A DNA stretch of 64,000 nt from Nocardia goodfellowii (GCF_017875645.1 NZ_JAGGMR010000001.1:1860001-1924000), one strand, 5' to 3'; numbered from the stretch's first letter, positions 34,695 through 43,723 are shown. Notes: a model not told the origin generated them from the sequence alone. Translations and numbers: made by a program.

Positions 34695-34726
34695 GTCTGT
34701 CCTAGCTATGGTGGGGCCGATGTGTC

Positions 34727-34784
34727 GCCCCGGCGCCGTGGCAGCGGAGCCGGGGCACAGCGAACGTCGCAAGGCAGGCGACGT
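34727..34784. other. two stem-loops between the CoA ligase and transporter genes
   Basis: GCCCCGGC (34727-34734) pairs with GCCGGGGC (34749-34756), and ACGTCGC (34764-34770) with GCGACGT (34778-34784). They fill the 97-base gap between ligase and transporter. They may attenuate or partly end transcription, so transporter and esterase could be expressed less than, or apart from, the ligase. Confidence 0.45.
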
Positions 34785-34791
34785 CCGTGCG

Positions 34792-36300
34792 TCAGGTGAA
34801 CTGTTTCCGCAGCAGGTCTTTGCGGATCTTGCCGGTGGCGTTGCGCGGGATCTCGTCGAGGACGAGCAGCGATTTCGGAATCTTGTATTTGGCCAGGCGC
34901 GGCGCCAGCGCGGTCACCAGGTCGTCGTAGCCGAGCGTGGCGCCGCGCTCGAGCGTGACCGCGGCGCACCCGACCTCGCCCCATTTCGGGTCGGCCACAC
35001 CGAACACCGCGCAGCCGATCACGCCGGGCAGATCCAGGATCGCGGCTTCGACCTCGGCGGGATAGATGTTCTCGCCGCCGGAGATGATCATGTCCTTGAG
35101 CCGGTCGACGATGGTGACGAAACCGTCGGGGTCGGCCACGCCGACATCCCCGGAGCGCAGCCAGCCGTCGGCGGTGAAGGCCGCGGCCGTCTCCGCGGGC
35201 TTGTTCCAATACTCGCGCATCACATTCGGGCCCTGGATCTGGATCTCGCCGCGCTGTCCGGCCGCGACGTCGTGCCCGTCCTCGTCGACGATCCGGACAT
35301 CGGTGAAGAAGTGCGGGACCCCGGCCGAGCCGGGCTTGCGCTCGACCTGTTCGGGGATGAGCATCAGCGCGCCGGGCCCGCTCTCGGTGAGGCCATAGCC
35401 CTGGCACATCTTCACCCCGCGCGCGGCGTAGGTGCGCAGCGTGCGCGGCGGCACCGGCGCGGCGGCGACGATCGCGCGCCGGATCGAAGTCAAATCCGTT
35501 GTCGACCAACGCGCGTGGGCGCTGAGCAGGTCGTATTGGGTCGGTACGCCGAACAGATAGGTGATCCGCGCATCCTCGATCACGCGCAGGATGCGGCCGG
35601 GTTCGAAGCCCTCCTCGATCACGACGGTGCCGCCCTTGAGCAGGGTGGGCAGCGCGATCATGTCCAACGCGGCGGTGTGGAACAGCGGCGCGCAGACCAG
35701 CGCGACCTCGTCGCTGTGCAGGTCCACGTCGATGACCGCGTTCAGGACGGCGAAGGTGATGTTGCCGTGCGTGAGCACCACGCCTTTGGGGTGACCGGTG
35801 GTGCCGGAGGTGTACATGATGAAGCACGGCTCGTCGAGCGTGACGGGTTCGTCGATGCGGGTGGTGCCGGCGGCGGCGATCAGGTCCTCGTAACCGGGGA
35901 CGGTCCCGGCCGGACCGTCGAGCCGGATTCGCCGACTCGGGCCCGCGGCCGCCTCGGCCACGGAATCCAGTGCGGCGGAATGGATCAGCACCATCGCGCC
36001 GGAATCGCGCAGCGCGTACTCGATTTCGGGAGCGGTGAGCCGAGCGTTGAGTGGCACGAAGGTCGCGCCGAGCAGGCCGGAGGCGAACAGCGCCTCCAGG
36101 TAGGCGGGATGGTTGGCGCTCATCAGCGCCACCCGGTCACCCCGGCCGACGCCCAGCTCGCGCAGGGCGTGGGCCAGGCGGGTGACTCGGTCGTGGAGTT
36201 CGCGGTAGGTGGTGATCGCGCCGCGGTAGGTGAGAGCCGGGGTGTCCGGGGAGAGGCGGGCGCGGCGGTAGGGCCAGGCGCCGGTGCCTTGGTTTCGCAT
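34792..36300 (-). CDS. couL: acyl-CoA ligase, probable 4-hydroxycinnamoyl-CoA ligase
   Basis: 502 residues from ATG at 36300 (GGAAGG before it). ANL-superfamily motifs: the P-loop YTSGTTGHPKG (163-173), YGLTESGPG, GWLRSGDVG, the hinge DRLKDMIISGGENIYPAEVE and the catalytic Lys in PRNATGKIRKD. It activates a carboxylic acid to its CoA ester using ATP. The gene context (MarR repressor, MHS transporter, SDR, amidohydrolase, MaoC) matches couL of Rhodococcus and phdA of Corynebacterium, so a hydroxycinnamate is the likely substrate. A TTGA-N5-TCAA operator lies 68-80 bases before the start. Substrate choice is inferred. Confidence 0.88.
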   Translation of the reverse strand: MRNQGTGAWPYRRARLSPDTPALTYRGAITTYRELHDRVTRLAHALRELGVGRGDRVALMSANHPAYLEALFASGLLGATFVPLNARLTAPEIEYALRDSGAMVLIHSAALDSVAEAAAGPSRRIRLDGPAGTVPGYEDLIAAAGTTRIDEPVTLDEPCFIMYTSGTTGHPKGVVLTHGNITFAVLNAVIDVDLHSDEVALVCAPLFHTAALDMIALPTLLKGGTVVIEEGFEPGRILRVIEDARITYLFGVPTQYDLLSAHARWSTTDLTSIRRAIVAAAPVPPRTLRTYAARGVKMCQGYGLTESGPGALMLIPEQVERKPGSAGVPHFFTDVRIVDEDGHDVAAGQRGEIQIQGPNVMREYWNKPAETAAAFTADGWLRSGDVGVADPDGFVTIVDRLKDMIISGGENIYPAEVEAAILDLPGVIGCAVFGVADPKWGEVGCAAVTLERGATLGYDDLVTALAPRLAKYKIPKSLLVLDEIPRNATGKIRKDLLRKQFT

Positions 36301-36367
36301 GTCATGCCTTCCACTGCGGGGTGCGCCGTGTGTCACAGTAGCGCGGATCACAGTAGAGCATTAACGA

Positions 36368-36380
36368 TTGAAGATGTCAA
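36368..36380. promoter_or_regulatory. MarR operator candidate TTGA-N5-TCAA (ligase side)
   Basis: TTGAAGATGTCAA at 36368-36380 lies within a longer repeat GATTGAAG (36366-36373) / CTTCAATC (36391-36398) and beside a TTGAACTTCAA palindrome (36386-36396). It is in the 113-base gap between the MarR and ligase genes. The same TTGA-N5-TCAA element occurs at 36901-36913 on the other side of the MarR gene. Confidence 0.65.
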
Positions 36381-36413
36381 CGAGTTTGAACTTCAATCAA
36401 TTTTGGCGATTGG

Positions 36414-36857
36414 CTAATCCTCGGGCTGGGAAATCATGGACTGCAAGGCTTTTCGCATCTGATTCCGCACCGACGCGGGTAGCGGCCCGAAGCATTCCGT
36501 GTGTGCCTGATCGACGTAACCCTGCGCTTCGGCGCGCAGCCGGAAGCCGGCCTCGGTGGCGACGACGAGTTTGTTGCGCCGATCGTTCGGGTCGGTGGTG
36601 CGCGAGACGAGCCCGCGATCCTCGAGTTCGTCGAGCAGGGCGACCAGCTGGCTCGGATCCAAACCCATGGCGGCCGCGATCTGGCGCTGATTCATGCCTT
36701 CGTCGGTCTCGCAGGCCAGCGCCAGCACCGAATAGGGCCGGACCTTCAGACCCAGTGGCGTCAGCGCCTTGTTCACCGCCGCCAGCGCCATACCGCTGGC
36801 GCGGGACAGCAGGAAGCCGAGGTCCTCGGCCAGCGGTTGCCGACCCGTCTCGTTCAT
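36414..36857 (-). CDS. couR: MarR family repressor of the hydroxycinnamate genes (CouR-like)
   Basis: 147 residues from ATG at 36857 (GAGAGGAG upstream). The winged helix is MNQRQIAAAMGLDPSQLVALLDELEDRGLVSRT, with the wing DPNDRRNKLV. It lies between the ligase gene on its own strand and the divergent SDR operon, with matching TTGA-N5-TCAA palindromes in both gaps. In Rhodococcus, CouR represses the catabolic genes until p-coumaroyl-CoA binds it. The same logic is likely here but rests on context and size. Other MarR ligands are possible. Confidence 0.88.
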   Translation of the reverse strand: MNETGRQPLAEDLGFLLSRASGMALAAVNKALTPLGLKVRPYSVLALACETDEGMNQRQIAAAMGLDPSQLVALLDELEDRGLVSRTTDPNDRRNKLVVATEAGFRLRAEAQGYVDQAHTECFGPLPASVRNQMRKALQSMISQPED

Positions 36858-36900
36858 CGATTCTCCTCTCGGTTGCCGAGATGCTAGCAGTTTTACATCA

Positions 36901-36913
36901 TTGACTTTCTCAA
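36901..36913. promoter_or_regulatory. MarR operator candidate TTGA-N5-TCAA (SDR side)
   Basis: TTGACTTTCTCAA at 36901-36913, extended outward by CATCA (36896-36900) and TGATG (36918-36922). It sits in the divergent promoter between the MarR gene and the SDR-amidohydrolase-MaoC operon. Its spacing equals that of the element at 36368-36380. Confidence 0.65.
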
Positions 36914-36961
36914 TTATTGATGATTGCCTTTCGTTCGACACGGTTCCAACAGGGAGACAGC

Positions 36962-37873
36962 ATGGATCTGAACAACAAGGTCGCGATCGTCACCGGCGGC
37001 GGGCAGGGTCTCGGCCTGGCCTATGTGCGCGAATTGGCAAGCAGCGGTGCGGCAGTCGTGGTCAACGATCTGGATGCCGAGCGGGCGCAGGCCGCGGTCG
37101 ACGCGGTCCGCGCCGCGGGGGGCCGGGCGGTCGCGGTCGTCGCGCCGGTCGGTGCCACCGAGACCGCGCGGCAGCTGGTGGCGACGGCGGTCGAATCCTT
37201 CGGGCGGCTGGACGTTCTGGTCACCAACGCGGGCATGCTGCGCGACAAGGTGTTGTGGAAGATGACCGACGCCGACTTCGACGCGGTGATCGACGTGCAC
37301 CTGCGCGGCACCTTCACCTGTGCGCGGGAAGCCGTGCTGCGGATGCGCGAGCAGGGGGAGGGCGGGCGGATCATCTGCATCGGCTCACCCGCCGGTCAGC
37401 GCGGGAACTTCGGCCAGACCAACTACTCCGCGGCCAAATCGGGGATCGTCGGCATGGTCCGCACCTGGTCCATGGAGCTCGGCCGCGCGGGGATCACCGT
37501 CAATGCCGTGTGTCCCGTGGCCGCCACCGCCATGACCGAGACCATCCCGTTCCTCGCGCCCTACATCGAGGCCATGAAGGCGGGCGAGCCGCTGCCGCCG
37601 ATCATTCGGCGCGAGGTCGGCATGGGCACCCCCGCGGACGCGGCCGGGCTGATCGCGTTCCTGGCCTCCGATGCGTCCGCGGACATCACCGGCCAAGCGT
37701 TTTCCATCGGCGGCGACCGCCTGGCGCTGTGGTCGCATCCACAGCTGACCGCGACCGCCTTCCACGACGGCGGCTTCGCGGCCGAGGATATCGCCGCCGA
37801 ATTGGCGGGCCCGTTCGCCGACCGGCTGGAGTCGGTGGGTGAGGAGTTCCCGGCCGAGCTGACGGCGAAATGA
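36962..37873 (+). CDS. couN: SDR 3-hydroxyacyl-CoA dehydrogenase, CouN/PhdB-like
   Basis: 303 residues from ATG after AGGGAGA. Classical short-chain dehydrogenase: TGGGQGLG (11-18), NAG (89-91), and the catalytic Ser142 and Tyr155-SAA-Lys159 (NYSAAKSG). A C-terminal extension of about 45 residues (WSHPQLTATAFHDGGFAAEDIAAEL) resembles that of multifunctional-enzyme-type 3-hydroxyacyl-CoA dehydrogenases. By analogy with CouN it would oxidise 3-hydroxy-3-arylpropionyl-CoA to the 3-oxo compound. It overlaps the amidohydrolase start by four bases (ATGA) and begins the couNOM-like operon. Confidence 0.87.
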   Translation: MDLNNKVAIVTGGGQGLGLAYVRELASSGAAVVVNDLDAERAQAAVDAVRAAGGRAVAVVAPVGATETARQLVATAVESFGRLDVLVTNAGMLRDKVLWKMTDADFDAVIDVHLRGTFTCAREAVLRMREQGEGGRIICIGSPAGQRGNFGQTNYSAAKSGIVGMVRTWSMELGRAGITVNAVCPVAATAMTETIPFLAPYIEAMKAGEPLPPIIRREVGMGTPADAAGLIAFLASDASADITGQAFSIGGDRLALWSHPQLTATAFHDGGFAAEDIAAELAGPFADRLESVGEEFPAELTAK

Positions 37874-38763
37874 GCAAGTACACCTACGGTCTCGACCTCG
37901 ACGCGCTGACCGCGATCGACATCCACACCCACGTCGAGATCGACGGTTGCGGGCATCGCTCGCTCGACGACGAGCTGATGGAGGCCTCGGCCGCGTATTT
38001 CAAATCCGGCGCCGAGCGCACGCCGACCATCCAGGCGATCGCCGAGCACTACCGGGAACGCAAGATCGCGGCGGTCGTGTTCACCGTCGACGCCGGCGCG
38101 GCCTCCGGGCACCCGCCGAATTCCGTCGAAGAGATCGCCGAACAGGCCGCCGAGCACAACGACGTACTGATCCCGTTCGGCTCGGTGGACCCCTGGCAGG
38201 GCAAGCTGGCGGTACGCCGAATCCACCGGCTGGTCGACGAATTCGGGGTCAAGGGTTTCAAATTCCACCCGAGCATGCAGGATTTCGCGCCCAACGACCG
38301 GCAGTTCTATCCGCTCTACGAAGCCCTGACCGAAGCGGGCGTGCCCGCGCTGTTCCATACCGGCCAGACCGGGATCGGCGCCGGGCTGCCCGGCGGGCAC
38401 GGGATCAAGCTGCGGTACTCCGATCCCATGCTGCTCGACGACGTCGCCGCGGACTTCCCGGACCTGACCATCGTGCTGGCCCATCCGGCCGTGCCCTGGG
38501 TGGACGCGCAGATCTCCATCGTGACGCACAAGGCCAATGTCTACCTGGATCTTTCCGGCTGGTCGCCGAAATACTTTCCGCCGCAACTGGTCCGGGCCGT
38601 CAACGGCCCGCTGCGACACAAAGCGCTGTTCGGGTCGGACTATCCGGTCATCGAAGTCGACCGCTGGCGCCGGGATTTCGCCGCGCTGGACATCAAACCC
38701 GAAGTAGCGCCGCTCATCTACAAGCAGAACGCATTGCGCGTGCTCGGCCTGCGCACCTCCTGA
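37870..38763 (+). CDS. couO: amidohydrolase-superfamily 3-oxoacyl-CoA hydrolase, CouO/PhdE-like
   Basis: 297 residues. Amidohydrolase-2 fold: metal-binding His19 and His21 (DIHTHV), His in FHTG, His in LAHP, and the late Asp in FGSDYP. In Rhodococcus, CouO hydrolyses 4-hydroxybenzoylacetyl-CoA to 4-hydroxybenzoate and acetyl-CoA, an unusual task for this superfamily. The gene lies between the SDR and MaoC genes, exactly as in couNOM. The related amidohydrolase-2 proteins include decarboxylases, so the reaction is inferred from order and neighbours. The start overlaps the SDR stop. Confidence 0.85.
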   Translation: MSKYTYGLDLDALTAIDIHTHVEIDGCGHRSLDDELMEASAAYFKSGAERTPTIQAIAEHYRERKIAAVVFTVDAGAASGHPPNSVEEIAEQAAEHNDVLIPFGSVDPWQGKLAVRRIHRLVDEFGVKGFKFHPSMQDFAPNDRQFYPLYEALTEAGVPALFHTGQTGIGAGLPGGHGIKLRYSDPMLLDDVAADFPDLTIVLAHPAVPWVDAQISIVTHKANVYLDLSGWSPKYFPPQLVRAVNGPLRHKALFGSDYPVIEVDRWRRDFAALDIKPEVAPLIYKQNALRVLGLRTS

Positions 38764-38774
38764 AAGGACTTTTC

Positions 38775-39248
38775 ATGACCACCAGCACTGTTGTCCGGGT
38801 TCCGGATCTCGCCGCGCTGAAGGCCCTCGAAGGCCAGTTCCTCGGCACCAGTTCCTGGATCGAAGTTACCCAGCAGCGGATCGACACCTTCGCCGATGCC
38901 ACCGGCGACCACCAGTGGATTCACGTCGATCCCGAGCGGGCACGCCGGGAAAGCCCGTTCGGCGGGCCGGTCGCGCACGGTTATCTGAGCCTGTCGCTGA
39001 TCATTCCGATGTGGGACGAACTGCTCGGCGTCGACTCCGTCGAGACCGCGATCAACTACGGGCTCAACAAGGTTCGGTTCACCAGCCCGGTGCCCGCGGC
39101 CGGCCGGGTCCGGCTCTCGGCCACGCTGAAGCAGGTGGCGGACCTGCCCAAGGGCGGCGTGCAGGTGACCGTCGACGGTGTCATCGAACTCGAGGGTTCC
39201 GAACGGCCCGCCGTGGTCGCCGAGGCCATCTACCGATTCTTCGAATAG
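38775..39248 (+). CDS. couM: MaoC-type enoyl-CoA hydratase, CouM/PhdC-like
   Basis: 157 residues from ATG with AAAGGA upstream. A single hot-dog fold with the hydratase-2 active site Asp45 and His50 (DATGDHQWIHVD), followed by SPFGGPVAHGYLSLSL. It should add water to the cinnamoyl-CoA double bond, giving the 3-hydroxy compound for the SDR. It is the third gene of the SDR-amidohydrolase-MaoC operon. Its last 19 bases overlap the 3' end of a convergent methyltransferase gene, so this operon ends abruptly against the next locus with no visible terminator. Confidence 0.9.
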   Translation: MTTSTVVRVPDLAALKALEGQFLGTSSWIEVTQQRIDTFADATGDHQWIHVDPERARRESPFGGPVAHGYLSLSLIIPMWDELLGVDSVETAINYGLNKVRFTSPVPAAGRVRLSATLKQVADLPKGGVQVTVDGVIELEGSERPAVVAEAIYRFFE

Positions 39249-40045
39249 ACCGTCGGCGCGACCGCCGACCAGGGCACCGACAGCACGCAGTCCCGCATCC
39301 GCCGCCGGTACTCGCGGACCGGAAAACCTTCCGCCCGCAAGTACTTCGACGCTTGTCGCCAGCGCACCCGCGGGCCGAACGGCGCCAGCGCGGCGGATCG
39401 GGCCCAGGCCCGATCCGCGGCGGTGAGCAACGCGTGCACGGGTTCACCGGGAATGTTGCGGTGGATCAGAGCTTTCGGTAGTCGCTCGGCGAGATCGGAG
39501 GGCTTGTCCACCGTGAACGGGTCCCACGCCAAGGTCAGCGACAGCGGCCCCGAACGGTCCAGCAGCACCCAGGCACAGCGGCGGCCCAACTCGTCGCAGG
39601 TGCCGTCGACCAGCAGACCGTCCGGCGCCAGCCCGGACCGGATCGTCGCCCAGGCGTCGGGCACCGCGGACTCCGGGTACTGCCGCAGCACGTTGAACGC
39701 GCGCACCAAAACCGGTCGTAGCCCGGCCAATTCGAAGCCGCCGCGCGCGAAAGTCACACCTTCGCGGCCGGGCACGACCCGTTCCGGATCGATCTCCAGC
39801 CCGACCACCCGCACGTCCGGGCGCACCGTGCGCAGCCGGACCGCCAGCTCCAGCGTCGTCCACGGACTGGCGCCGTAACCGAGGTCGACCACCAGCGGAT
39901 CCGGCGCGGCCAGCAGCCGCGCGGTCACCACCTCGTCGTGGACCAGCCAGCGATCGCTGCGCCGCAGCCGATTGACGCCGGTGGTGCCCCGGGTGATGGT
40001 TCCGAGTGGTTTGTTCAGCTGGTGGGGTTGCGAGCTTCCAGCCAC
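39230..40045 (-). CDS. class I SAM-dependent methyltransferase-like protein
   Basis: 271 residues if GTG at 40045 is used. That start lies inside the preceding DUF2505 gene (31-base overlap) and has a weak ribosome site, so the N-terminus is uncertain. LVVDLGYGASPWTTLELAVRL and VVGLEIDPERV are the motif I and II region of a methyltransferase. Later parts (TIRSGLAPDGLLVDGTCDELGRRCAWVLLD) are family-like. The substrate is unknown. The gene ends 19 bases inside the MaoC gene on the opposite strand. Confidence 0.78.
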   Translation of the reverse strand: MAGSSQPHQLNKPLGTITRGTTGVNRLRRSDRWLVHDEVVTARLLAAPDPLVVDLGYGASPWTTLELAVRLRTVRPDVRVVGLEIDPERVVPGREGVTFARGGFELAGLRPVLVRAFNVLRQYPESAVPDAWATIRSGLAPDGLLVDGTCDELGRRCAWVLLDRSGPLSLTLAWDPFTVDKPSDLAERLPKALIHRNIPGEPVHALLTAADRAWARSAALAPFGPRVRWRQASKYLRAEGFPVREYRRRMRDCVLSVPWSAVAPTVYSKNR

Positions 40046-40536
40046 TTCACCGTCTCTTCGGCTTCGGCGCGGAACAGGTCGACCAGGTTCACCAGCATCA
40101 ACTGTTCCAGCCGCGGACCGACCATCGGAATGAACACCTTCGCCTCCGGCGAGAACCGCATGGTGCAGCCGGTTTCGGTGGGGAACAAGCGAATTCCGCC
40201 ACCGAGGCTGCCGGGGCCGGCCGGGATGGACGCCGAGAACTTGCCGAGGGTTTCCTCGCCGTTGTACGGGCCCCAGCTCTCCTTGCGGGTGATGATCATG
40301 TCCTTGCGCATCACGGCCTGCGCGATCTCGGGCAGCATCTCCCGCGGCAGTGTGTGGTGCAGCACGACCTCGATACCCGCGTCGCTCACGTCGAGGCTGA
40401 CGACCTCGTTACCCGGCGTGTACTTCCGCATTTCCGCGACCCGCGCCTCCCAGTAGTCACGAGTCGAGAGCGCCTCGTAGAGCTCTTTGGTGGTGTGCAG
40501 CGGGTACCGAGCGGAGTAGTCCAATCGACGTGCCAT
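40015..40536 (-). CDS. DUF2505 family protein (copy 1)
   Basis: 173 residues, opening MARRLDYSARYPLHTTKELYEALSTRDYW and containing KDMIITRKESWGPYNGEE. This is DUF2505, a START/Bet v1-like cavity fold that may hold a lipophilic ligand; function unknown. A paralogue follows upstream on the same strand (40638-41129), sharing the Y-S/T-ARY-H start, the YWxxR motif and the ExW turn. The pair lies before murB in reverse orientation. Its 3' end overlaps the methyltransferase start. Confidence 0.88.
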   Translation of the reverse strand: MARRLDYSARYPLHTTKELYEALSTRDYWEARVAEMRKYTPGNEVVSLDVSDAGIEVVLHHTLPREMLPEIAQAVMRKDMIITRKESWGPYNGEETLGKFSASIPAGPGSLGGGIRLFPTETGCTMRFSPEAKVFIPMVGPRLEQLMLVNLVDLFRAEAEETVKWLEARNPTS

Positions 40537-40637
40537 GTGCCGACACGTTACCGGGATCGATTGCCAGGCCGTCGCTCGGCGCGCATCTCACAATCGGCCC
40601 GGTCCGCATTTTGGCCGGAACCACATGGCCGTCCGGA

Positions 40638-41129
40638 TCAGCCCTGGCGCGCGGTGATCCAGGCGTTGGTGAACTCTTCCTCGGACTGCAGCAGTTCGGT
40701 CAGATGCTCCTGGATCGCCTTCTCGATCTTGCCGCCGAACAGCGGAACCTTCACCTCGATATCGCCCTGCACGGTCGCGGTCGAACCGGCGCCCGCGTCG
40801 GCCAGGGTGACGGTGCCGCGGACCTGGGCGGGCGCACCCTCGACCGTCGCCTCGAAGGTGGCGGACTCGCCGGTCCAGCTCTCCACGCGCGGAATGATCA
40901 GATCGCCGGGGCGCACCGCGGTGATCGCGGGCGGCAGCAACTCGGCGGCGATGGCCTGCACCATGTCGACCCGGATCTGATCACCGTTGGCGCTGAACGA
41001 ATTCAGCTTCGCGTTGTCCCCACCGACCTCGGCGATGCGGTCTTTCCAGTACTGCTCATCGGCGAACGCCGCGCGGACGGCTGCGGCCGGGTGGGAGTAG
41101 CGAGCCGTGTACGCCAAGGGTGTAGCCAT
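40638..41129 (-). CDS. DUF2505 family protein (copy 2)
   Basis: 163 residues from ATG at 41129 (MATPLAYTARYSHPAAAVRAAFADEQYW). It has the same fold and ordered motifs as the neighbouring DUF2505 gene: LIIPRVESWTGES matches MIITRKESWGPYN, and the C-terminal FGGKIEKAIQEHLTELL matches MVGPRLEQLMLVNLVDLF. A tandem duplication with clear divergence. A ligand-binding role is only suggested by the fold. The upstream in-frame extension overlaps murB on the other strand and is discarded. Confidence 0.88.
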   Translation of the reverse strand: MATPLAYTARYSHPAAAVRAAFADEQYWKDRIAEVGGDNAKLNSFSANGDQIRVDMVQAIAAELLPPAITAVRPGDLIIPRVESWTGESATFEATVEGAPAQVRGTVTLADAGAGSTATVQGDIEVKVPLFGGKIEKAIQEHLTELLQSEEEFTNAWITARQG

Positions 41130-41271
41130 GGACGAACACGCTACCGGGCGCTGAGCTCGGCGGCCGGGGGAGGTAGCACGGTGACGGTAGGCCGCGCACG
41201 CGGCGGGATGGGTGCGCGGAGCGCCACCACGGAGACCGTTGCGAGCGACGCCATCGGATACCGTCTGGAGC

Positions 41272-42378
41272 GTGCGAACATCACGGGTGGCCTCATCGGA
41301 CGACGTGCGCGAGCTGCTGGCCGGAACCGGCGCGGAATTGCGCGAATCGGTGCGGCTCGCGGACCTGACGACGTTGCGGGTCGGCGGCCCGGCCCTGGTC
41401 GCCGAATGCGCGTCGGAGAAGGCGCTGACGGCGACGGTGCGCGCGCTCGACGCCGAGGGCATTCCGGTGCTGCTGCTCGCGGGCGGCTCCAATCTGCTGA
41501 TCAGCGATGACGGTTTCGACGGCGTGGTCGTGAAGGTCGCGACCACGGGCGTCGAACTCAGGGCCGACGGGGTGATCGCCGAGGCGGGCGCGAACTGGGA
41601 CGGTGTCGTAGCGCGGACGATCGAGGCGGGTTTCGGCGGGCTCGAATGTCTTTCCGGCATCCCCGGTTCCGCGGGCGCGACCCCGGTACAGAACGTCGGT
41701 GCCTACGGTGTGGAGGTCGCGACCCTGCTGCGCCGGGTGCGGCTGCTGGATCGGGCGAGCGGTGCGAGCCACTGGGTCGAGCCCGCCGACCTCGGTTTCG
41801 GCTACCGCACCAGCAAGCTCAAGCACAGCGACCACGCGGTCGTCCTCGCGGTCGATTTCGCGCTCGACCCGTCCGGCACCAGCGCGCCGCTGCGCTACGG
41901 CGAACTGGCCACCATCCTGGAGGTCACCGACGGTGGCACGCGGCCGGCGGCGGAGGTTCGCGCGGCCGTGCTGCGATTGCGCGCGGGCAAGGGCATGGTG
42001 CTCGATCCGGTCGATCACGACACCTGGAGCGCGGGCTCCTTCTTCACCAATCCGGTGGTGCCGCACGCGCGCGTAGACGCGGTCCGGGCCCTGATCACCG
42101 CCCATGTGGGCGATGTCACGATCCCGACCTACCCGGCGCCCGACGGCGTCAAATTCTCCGCGGGCTGGCTGATCGAGCGCGCGGGTTTCGCGAAGGGATT
42201 TCCAGGCCCCGAAGCATCGGCTCGGCTGTCCACGAAACACACGCTGGCCCTGACGAACCGGGGTGCCGCCACCGCGAGCGATCTGGTGCGGCTGGCGCGC
42301 ACGGTGCGGGACGGAGTGGAGGCCCGCTTCGGTATCCACTTGGAGCCGGAACCGGTGACGGTCGGTCTCACCCTGTAA
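41272..42378 (+). CDS. murB: UDP-N-acetylmuramate dehydrogenase
   Basis: 368 residues from GTG at 41272 (GGAG five bases before). A FAD enzyme that reduces UDP-GlcNAc-enolpyruvate to UDP-MurNAc for peptidoglycan. FAD-binding block: [52 protein letters not shown]. The catalytic region is [11 protein letters not shown] with the active Ser, and the C-terminus is [21 protein letters not shown]. An L,D-transpeptidase follows on the same strand, as in M. tuberculosis (Rv0482-Rv0483), giving a cell-wall pair. Confidence 0.95.
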   Translation: MRTSRVASSDDVRELLAGTGAELRESVRLADLTTLRVGGPALVAECASEKALTATVRALDAEGIPVLLLAGGSNLLISDDGFDGVVVKVATTGVELRADGVIAEAGANWDGVVARTIEAGFGGLECLSGIPGSAGATPVQNVGAYGVEVATLLRRVRLLDRASGASHWVEPADLGFGYRTSKLKHSDHAVVLAVDFALDPSGTSAPLRYGELATILEVTDGGTRPAAEVRAAVLRLRAGKGMVLDPVDHDTWSAGSFFTNPVVPHARVDAVRALITAHVGDVTIPTYPAPDGVKFSAGWLIERAGFAKGFPGPEASARLSTKHTLALTNRGAATASDLVRLARTVRDGVEARFGIHLEPEPVTVGLTL

Positions 42379-42447
42379 CCCGGCAAACCGGGCATCCTAC
42401 CGCTTCGACAGCCGATCGAATCAACCCTGGCGGGTAAATTCGAGGCA

Positions 42448-43680
42448 GTGAAAAACCGTCCAGTGATCCGCAGACCGGTCGGCGTCCTGTCGCTGCTCCT
42501 CCTCCTAGTCGTCGCTCTCGTCGCCGGCTGCTCGAAGGACGAGAGCGGACCTGCCGAGGCGGGCGGCTCGGTCGCGAAGGTGACGATCACGCCCGGCGAC
42601 GACTCGGACGACGTGAACCCGACCGCACCGGTCTCGGTCAGCGTCAGCAACGGCGTGCTCGACCAGGCCGCACTGACCAACGCCAACGGCAAGCAGGTCA
42701 AGGGCGAATTCAGCCCGGACAAGCGCAGCTACCGGATCACCGAGCCGCTCGGCTACGCCGCCGCCTACACCTGGTCCGGCACCGCCCGCGGCGCCGACAA
42801 CCAGCCGGTCCCGATCGAGGGCGGCTTCCGCACGGTGGCGCCGAAGGCGACCGCCGGGGCGACCTTCCAGATCGCCGACGGCCAGGAGGTCGGCATCGGC
42901 GCGCCGATCATCTTGCAGTTCAAGGGCCACATCTCGAACAAAGCCGAGGTGGAGAAGGCCATCACCGTCACCACCAACCCGCAGACCGAAGGCGCGTGGG
43001 CCTGGTTCCCCGACGACAGCGGCGGCTCCCGCCTGCACTGGCGGCCGAAGAACTACTGGCAGCCCGGCACCACCGTGCACGTCGCGGCCAAGCTCTACGG
43101 ACTCGACCTGGGCGGCGGTGTCTACGGCGACTCCGATCTCACCTCCGACTTCACCATCGGCCGCAGCCAGATCGTGAAAGCCAACGCCCCCAGCCACCGC
43201 ATGCAGGTGGTCCGCGACGGGCAGGTCGTAATGGACTTCCCGGCCAGCTACGGCGAGGGCAACGAGCCGCGCAACGTGACCCGCTCCGGCATCCATGTGG
43301 TCAGCGAGAAGCACGAACTGGTGAAGATGTCGAACCCGCCGTTCTACACCGACATCGACGAGCGCTGGGCCGTGCGGATCTCCAACAACGGCGAGTTCAT
43401 CCACGCCAACCCGGAATCATCCGCCGCCCAGGGCAATTCGAATGTCACCAACGGGTGCATCAACCTCTCGACCGACAACGCGCACGAATACTTCGTGACC
43501 GCGCTCTACGGCGACCCGGTCGAGGTCACCGGCACCTCGATCCCGCTGTCGGCCGCCGACGGGGACATCTACGACTGGACCATCTCGTGGGAGCAGTGGA
43601 AGACGATGTCCGCGGCGCAGAACAACGGCAAGCCCGCCCAGATTTCGGCGACCCCGGTCGCGCCCGCCGCGCCGCGGTGA
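42448..43680 (+). CDS. L,D-transpeptidase lipoprotein (LprQ-like)
   Basis: 410 residues from GTG. Lipoprotein signal with lipobox LVAGC (Cys28). Two immunoglobulin-like domains ([20 protein letters not shown] and [17 protein letters not shown]) precede a YkuD catalytic domain, with His319 (FIHANPES) and Cys337 in VTNGCINLS. It forms 3-3 cross-links in peptidoglycan at the outer face of the membrane. M. tuberculosis LprQ (Rv0483) is the positional counterpart next to murB. A hairpin ends the unit against the convergent SDR gene. Confidence 0.92.
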   Translation: MKNRPVIRRPVGVLSLLLLLVVALVAGCSKDESGPAEAGGSVAKVTITPGDDSDDVNPTAPVSVSVSNGVLDQAALTNANGKQVKGEFSPDKRSYRITEPLGYAAAYTWSGTARGADNQPVPIEGGFRTVAPKATAGATFQIADGQEVGIGAPIILQFKGHISNKAEVEKAITVTTNPQTEGAWAWFPDDSGGSRLHWRPKNYWQPGTTVHVAAKLYGLDLGGGVYGDSDLTSDFTIGRSQIVKANAPSHRMQVVRDGQVVMDFPASYGEGNEPRNVTRSGIHVVSEKHELVKMSNPPFYTDIDERWAVRISNNGEFIHANPESSAAQGNSNVTNGCINLSTDNAHEYFVTALYGDPVEVTGTSIPLSAADGDIYDWTISWEQWKTMSAAQNNGKPAQISATPVAPAAPR

Positions 43681-43688
43681 GCCGATGC

Positions 43689-43708
43689 CACGGTCTGCCG
43701 AGACCGTG
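43689..43708. terminator. hairpin between L,D-transpeptidase and SDR genes
   Basis: CACGGTCT (43689-43696), loop GCCG, AGACCGTG (43701-43708). A perfect 8-bp stem in the 43-base gap between two convergent genes, serving either strand. Confidence 0.7.
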
Positions 43709-43723
43709 CGCGGGATTTCCGGT

